From assembly GCF_014205055.1 (NCBI RefSeq), contig NZ_JACHMS010000001.1, forward strand, positions 8,088,501 through 8,152,500: 64,000 nucleotides of DNA. The letters are read 5' to 3'. Every line of letters starts with the position of its first letter. Position 1 is the stretch's first letter. Positions 60,118-64,000 of this stretch are shown here, piece after piece. This DNA is from Streptomyces luteogriseus. GTDB taxonomy: Bacteria; Actinomycetota; Actinomycetes; Streptomycetales; Streptomycetaceae. Made by a program: the position numbers and the translations under genes. The notes beneath the pieces are model-generated. The model saw only the letters and a list, made by a program, of their open reading frames with translations. It was not told the DNA's origin and searched no databases.

Positions 60118-60131
60118 TGGGAGCGCTCCCA
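60118..60131. promoter_or_regulatory. CebR-type operator upstream of the GH9 cellulase
   Basis: TGGGAGCGCTCCCA is a perfect 14-base palindrome identical to the CebR binding consensus of Streptomyces (established knowledge). It ends 38 bases before the cellulase start. TTGACG at 60072-60077 may be the -35 of the promoter it blocks. Confidence 0.9.
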
Positions 60132-60169
60132 CGCCGAGCGCCACCCGCACCTCCCCCAGGAGCCCAGAC

Positions 60170-62413
60170 GTGAAACGACGCAGAACCGCCCTGCTGTCCC
60201 TGACGGCCCTGCTGGCGACCGCGCTCACCGCGCTGCCCTCCTCGCCGGCCGGGGCCGACGAAGTCGAGCAGGTCAGGAACGGCACCTTCGACACCGCCAC
60301 CGACCCCTGGTGGACGACCAGCAACGTCACCGCGGGTCTGTCCGACGGCCGGCTCTGCGCCGACGTCCCCGGCGGCACCGCCAACCGCTGGGACGCCGCC
60401 GTCGGGCAGAACGACATCACCCTCGTGAAGGGCGAGTCGTACCGCTTCTCGTTCAGCGCGACCGGGACACCCGCCGGGCACGTGGTGCGGGCGATCGTGG
60501 GCCTGTCGGTGTCGCCCTACGACACCTACCACGAGGTGACGCCGCAGCTCAGCGTCTCCGGCGACCGCTACTCGTACACCTTCACCTCGCCCGTCGACAC
60601 CACCCAGGGCCAGGTCGGCTTCCAGCTCGGCGGCAGCGCGGACGCGTGGCGCTTCTGCATGGACGACGTCTCGCTCCTCGGCGGAGTGGCGCCGGAACCG
60701 TACGAGCCCGACACGGGGCCCCGGGTGCGCGTCAACCAGGTCGGCTATCTCCCGGCCGGCCCGAAGAACGCCACCCTGGTCACCGATGCCACCGCCAAGC
60801 TGCCCTGGCAGCTGAAGAACTCCCGCGGAACGGTCGTCGCCAGGGGCACGACCCTGCCGCGCGGGGTCGACGCCTCCTCCGGGCAGAACGTCCACTCCAT
60901 CGACTTCGGCGCCTACCGCGCCAAGGGCACGGGCTTCACGCTCGTCGCCGACGGCGAGACCAGCCGGCCCTTCGACATCGACGCGAGCGCCTACGAGCGG
61001 CTCCGGCTGGACTCGGCGAAGTACTACTACACCCAGCGCAGCGGCCTCGCGATCCGCGACGACCTACGGCCCGGCTACGGCCGCCCGGCCGGTCACCTGG
61101 GCGTGGCCCCCAACCAGGGCGACACCGCCGTGCCCTGCCAGCCGGGCGTGTGCGACTACACCCTCGACGTCAGCGGCGGCTGGTACGACGCCGGGGACCA
61201 CGGCAAGTACGTCGTCAACGGCGGCATCTCCACCTGGGAGCTGCTGAGCACCTACGAGCGCGCCCGCACCGCCCGCACCGGCCGGGCGGACAAGCTCGGC
61301 GACGGCACACTCGCCATCCCCGAGAGCGGCAACAAGGTGCCCGACATCCTCGACGAGGCCCGCTGGGAGCTGGAGTTCCTGCTGAGGATGCAGGTGCCCG
61401 ACGGCAAGCCGCTGGCCGGCATGGCCCACCACAAGATGCACGACGAGCAGTGGACCGGCCTGCCGCTGCTGCCCGGTGACGACCCGCAGAAGCGCGAACT
61501 GCACCCGCCCTCCACCGCCGCCACCCTCAACCTGGCGGCCACCGCCGCGCAGGCCGCCCGCCTGTACCGCCCCTACGACAAGCCCTTCGCGGGCAAGGCG
61601 CTGGCGGCCGCACGCAAGGCCTGGACCGCGGCGCTCGCCCACCCCGACCGCCTCGCCTCCGAGAGCGACGGCGTCGGCGGCGGCGCCTATGCCGACAGCG
61701 ACGTCACCGACGACTTCTACTGGGCGGCGGCCGAGCTGTACCTCTCCACCGGCGAGAAGCAGTTCCGGGAGTACGTCCTGAAGTCCCCGGTCCACACGGC
61801 CGACCTCTTCAAGCCCATCGGCTTCGACTGGGCCCGCACCGGCGCGGCCGGCCGGCTCGACCTCGCGACCGTGCCGAACGGGCTGCCCGGCCGGGACAAG
61901 GTGCGCCGGTCCGTCGTCCAGGGCGCCGACCGCTACCTGGCCACCCTCAAGGCCCACCCCTACGGCATGCCGTACGCACCGGACGGCAACACCTACGACT
62001 GGGGCTCCAGCCACCAGGTCCTCAACAACGCGGTCGTCCTCGCCACCGCGTACGACATCACCGGCGCCGCCAAGTACCGGGACGGCGCACTGCAGAGCAT
62101 GGACTACATCCTGGGTCGCAACGCGCTGAACATCTCCTACGTCACCGGCTACGGCGAGGTCAGCGCGCAGAACCAGCACAGCCGCTGGTACGCCCACCAG
62201 CTCGACCCGAAGCTGCCCAACCCGCCCGAGGGCACCCTCGCGGGCGGGCCGAACTCGAGCATCCAGGACCCCTACGCACAGAGCAAACTCCAGGGCTGCG
62301 TCGGCCAGTTCTGCTACATCGACGACATCCAGTCATGGTCGACCAACGAGCACACGATCAACTGGAACGCCGCCCTGGCCCGCATGGCCTCCTTCGTGGC
62401 GGACCAGGGATAG
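60170..62413 (+). CDS. Secreted GH9 cellulase with CBM4/9-like domain
   Basis: A 747-residue secreted endoglucanase or processive cellulase. The Sec signal (MKRRRTALLSLTALLATALT) ends near residue 33. A CBM4/9-like jelly roll (VRNGTFDTATDPWW) spans about 35-175, the CelD-type Ig domain (RVRVNQVGYLPAGPKNATLV) about 185-280 and the GH9 (alpha/alpha)6 barrel about 285-745. Asp340 and Asp343 (GWYDAGDHGKY) and Glu727 (TNEHTINWNAAL) match the catalytic residues, and His in QHSRWYAHQLD is conserved. The CebR box upstream predicts induction by cello-oligosaccharides released from cellulose. Confidence 0.96.
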   Translation: MKRRRTALLSLTALLATALTALPSSPAGADEVEQVRNGTFDTATDPWWTTSNVTAGLSDGRLCADVPGGTANRWDAAVGQNDITLVKGESYRFSFSATGTPAGHVVRAIVGLSVSPYDTYHEVTPQLSVSGDRYSYTFTSPVDTTQGQVGFQLGGSADAWRFCMDDVSLLGGVAPEPYEPDTGPRVRVNQVGYLPAGPKNATLVTDATAKLPWQLKNSRGTVVARGTTLPRGVDASSGQNVHSIDFGAYRAKGTGFTLVADGETSRPFDIDASAYERLRLDSAKYYYTQRSGLAIRDDLRPGYGRPAGHLGVAPNQGDTAVPCQPGVCDYTLDVSGGWYDAGDHGKYVVNGGISTWELLSTYERARTARTGRADKLGDGTLAIPESGNKVPDILDEARWELEFLLRMQVPDGKPLAGMAHHKMHDEQWTGLPLLPGDDPQKRELHPPSTAATLNLAATAAQAARLYRPYDKPFAGKALAAARKAWTAALAHPDRLASESDGVGGGAYADSDVTDDFYWAAAELYLSTGEKQFREYVLKSPVHTADLFKPIGFDWARTGAAGRLDLATVPNGLPGRDKVRRSVVQGADRYLATLKAHPYGMPYAPDGNTYDWGSSHQVLNNAVVLATAYDITGAAKYRDGALQSMDYILGRNALNISYVTGYGEVSAQNQHSRWYAHQLDPKLPNPPEGTLAGGPNSSIQDPYAQSKLQGCVGQFCYIDDIQSWSTNEHTINWNAALARMASFVADQG

Positions 62414-62438
62414 GGAAGGGACCGGACAGCGGTGCCGC

Positions 62439-62475
62439 GTGCCGGGGGAGTCCGCCGACAGGACGCCCCCGGCAC
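62439..62475 (+). terminator. Terminator after GH9 gene
   Basis: GTGCCGGGGG and CCCCCGGCAC form a 10-base stem with a 17-base loop, 25 bases after the cellulase stop and 19 bases before the next gene. Confidence 0.65.
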
Positions 62476-62494
62476 CCGCGCGTAACCTGGTGAC

Positions 62495-63286
62495 ATGCCA
62501 GCGGTGCGGGTCGACGGCATCGAGGTCGCGTACGACCGGGTGGGCCAGGGCCCGCCCCTCGTGCTGGCGCACGGCGCCACGACGGACGCCCGGCTGTTCC
62601 GTACCCAGGCCGAGGACCTGGTCGACGAGTTCACCGTCGTCGCCTGGGACGAACCGGGCGCCGGCCGGTCCTCCGACGTACCGCCCTCCTTCACCCTGGC
62701 CGACTACGCCCGCTGTCTGGCGGCCGTCGTCGAGGACGTGGACCTGGGCCCGGCCCATGTCCTCGGCCTGTCCTGGGGCGGGACCGTCGTGCTGGAGCTC
62801 TACCGGCAGCACCCCGGGCTCGTGCGGACACTGCTTCTCGTCGACACCTACGCGGGCTGGAAGGGCTCGCTGTCCGCCGCGGAGGTGCGTTCCCGGGTCG
62901 AGGGGGCGGAGCGCATGCTCGCGGTCCCCGCCGAGGCCTTCGCACCGACCATGCCCGGCCTGTTCGCCGGGCCGCCACCCGCCGATGCCGTCCGCCTGCT
63001 GTCCGTGATGTCGGCCGACACCCGCGCCCAGAGCATGCGGACCGAGCTCACCGTCATGGCCGAGGCCGACCTGCGGGATCTGCTGCCGAGGATCGAGGTG
63101 CCGACGCTCCTGCTGTGGGGCGAGCTCGACGCCCGCTCACCCGTGGACCCCGTCGCCCACCAGTTCCTCGAAACGATCCCGCGGGCGACGCTGGTCGTGC
63201 TCCCCGGCATCGGGCACCTGAGCAACATCGAGGCACCCGAGCCGTTCAACCGGACCGTCCGGGAGTTCTGCCGCGCTCACTCCTGA
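62495..63286 (+). CDS. Alpha/beta hydrolase
   Basis: A 263-residue esterase or hydrolase of the alpha/beta fold. The oxyanion loop is LAHGATTDARLF, the nucleophile elbow GLSWGGTV places Ser at about residue 93, the acid lies in LLLWGELDARSP and the histidine in LPGIGHLSNIEAPE. Length and layout match small soluble hydrolases. It stands alone on the plus strand, converging with the cytochrome b gene with a 10-base overlap. The substrate is unknown. Confidence 0.93.
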   Translation: MPAVRVDGIEVAYDRVGQGPPLVLAHGATTDARLFRTQAEDLVDEFTVVAWDEPGAGRSSDVPPSFTLADYARCLAAVVEDVDLGPAHVLGLSWGGTVVLELYRQHPGLVRTLLLVDTYAGWKGSLSAAEVRSRVEGAERMLAVPAEAFAPTMPGLFAGPPPADAVRLLSVMSADTRAQSMRTELTVMAEADLRDLLPRIEVPTLLLWGELDARSPVDPVAHQFLETIPRATLVVLPGIGHLSNIEAPEPFNRTVREFCRAHS

Positions 63287-64000
63287 CCGGACCCGCGGAC
63301 CTCCCGGCGCCGCGGCTCGTGCCCGACGAGTTCCCCCGGGCGCTCGTGGGCGGTCAGGGTGTGCAGCCGGGCCCGGTCGAGCGGCTCGTGCACCTCGACG
63401 TACTCGCCGTGCGGCAGCCGTTTGATCACGCCGGTCTCCCGGCCGTGCGCGACGAGCTCCTTGTCGCGCAGTTGCAGCCCCAGGCAGATCCGCCGGGTCA
63501 CGACGAAGACCACCGCCGGCACGACGAACATCCCGGTCCGCACCGCCCACGTCACCGTATTGATCGACAGATGGAGGCGGGTCGCCACGATGTCATTCCC
63601 ACCGCCCGCGAGCAGCACCAGGTAGAGGCTGATCCATGCCGCCCCGATCGCCGTGCGCACCGGCCGGTTGCGCGGTCGGTCCAGCAGATGATGCTCGTCC
63701 CGGTCGCCGGTGAACCTGGCCTCCAGGAACGGATACACGCCGATGAAGAGCAGCAGCAGCGGAAACACCACGATCGGGATCAGCACGCCCAGCACCAGGG
63801 TGTGGCCCCACCACGTGATCTCCCAGCCGGGCATGATCCGCACCAGGCCCTCGGCGAAGCCGAGATACCAGTCGGGCTGGGCGCCCGTGGACACCTGGTC
63901 GGCGCGGTACGGGCCGTACGACCACACCGGGTTGATCGTCGCCACCGCCGCGATCAGCGCGAGCACCCCGAACACCAGGAAGAAGAAGCCGCCCGCCTTC
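63277..64000 (-). CDS. qcrB: Cytochrome bc complex cytochrome b subunit QcrB (5' part outside the window)
   Basis: The C-terminal 241 codons of a cytochrome b subunit; the N-terminal haem-binding helices lie beyond the right edge. Visible segments are ATINPVWSYGPYRADQVSTG, QPDWYLGFAEGLVRIMPGWE with the quinol-site PDWY motif, and three further hydrophobic helices. A hydrophilic cytoplasmic tail (KRLPHGEYVEVHEPLDRA) is typical of actinobacterial QcrB. The protein carries electrons from menaquinol towards the cytochrome cc subunit. I cannot tell whether this is the main qcrCAB copy or an accessory one, because the upstream neighbours are outside the window. Confidence 0.93.
   Translation of the reverse strand, partial: KAGGFFFLVFGVLALIAAVATINPVWSYGPYRADQVSTGAQPDWYLGFAEGLVRIMPGWEITWWGHTLVLGVLIPIVVFPLLLLFIGVYPFLEARFTGDRDEHHLLDRPRNRPVRTAIGAAWISLYLVLLAGGGNDIVATRLHLSINTVTWAVRTGMFVVPAVVFVVTRRICLGLQLRDKELVAHGRETGVIKRLPHGEYVEVHEPLDRARLHTLTAHERPGELVGHEPRRREVRGSGQE

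Noticed and set aside
1..64000. CRISPR arrays, insertion sequences, prophage or integrative element ends
   Set aside because: No spaced direct repeats, transposase or integrase motifs, or att-like tRNA ends were seen by eye.

Overview
The window is from an actinomycete, almost certainly Streptomyces. The DNA is uniformly very GC-rich and nearly all codons end in G or C. GTG starts are common. It carries a conservon operon, a fused CYP102-type P450-reductase, a DmdR-type iron box, a CebR-type cellulose box and many small single-gene regulators. I saw no rRNA, tRNA, CRISPR array, prophage or insertion sequence. It reads as chromosome-arm sequence rich in redox enzymes and one-gene regulatory units.

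0-24 kb: a prolyl-aminopeptidase-like hydrolase (cut by the window edge), a LmbE deacetylase, an ECF41-like sigma factor and a pentapeptide-repeat protein. Next come a solo P450 with a divergent TetR regulator, an iron-box-controlled DUF2470 gene, a Tat-exported lactonase-like protein, a FUSC transporter and an FBP zinc protein. A PAS-LuxR regulator diverges from a CYP102 fusion enzyme and a kinase-like gene. The rest is a ROK regulator, an epimerase, a second FUSC protein, a HAD hydrolase, a PHP phosphoesterase, an SDR and a VanZ-like protein. 24.1-25.26 kb holds no intact gene and looks like decayed coding DNA.

25-36 kb: DUF4230 and STAS genes. A MarR repressor faces an aldehyde/alcohol dehydrogenase pair across two identical operators. 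A quinone-oxidoreductase-like gene faces a GlxA/AraC regulator. The five-gene conservon cvnABCDE spans 32.0-36.4 kb. Its histidine kinase appears to lack the phosphoacceptor histidine, and its P450 lacks ExxR, as in CYP157.

36-50 kb: an unrecognised 576-residue helical protein with a DDMAD motif lies downstream of a frameshifted small gene whose start resembles bacterial terpene cyclases. Then follow small redox proteins, a xi-class GST, a cation efflux protein, a LysE exporter and a CYP105-like P450 with its 3Fe-4S ferredoxin behind a 27-bp palindrome. A TetR/DUF1348 pair with twin operators, a flavoprotein, an aldo/keto reductase and an AraC/phytanoyl dioxygenase pair close this part.

50-64 kb: an 802-residue protein joins a sigma-like region, a zinc-finger anti-sigma-like segment, eleven-residue FPDPV repeats, one membrane helix and a ricin lectin domain. 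It is followed by an ArsB-type permease, a SpoIIE phosphatase with an ATPase domain, a secreted GH2 enzyme, a secreted GH9 cellulase preceded by a CebR box, an alpha/beta hydrolase and the C-terminal part of a cytochrome b subunit (QcrB).

Starts were chosen by eye from Shine-Dalgarno spacing and family knowledge. Where they differ from the longest open frame, the entry says so.
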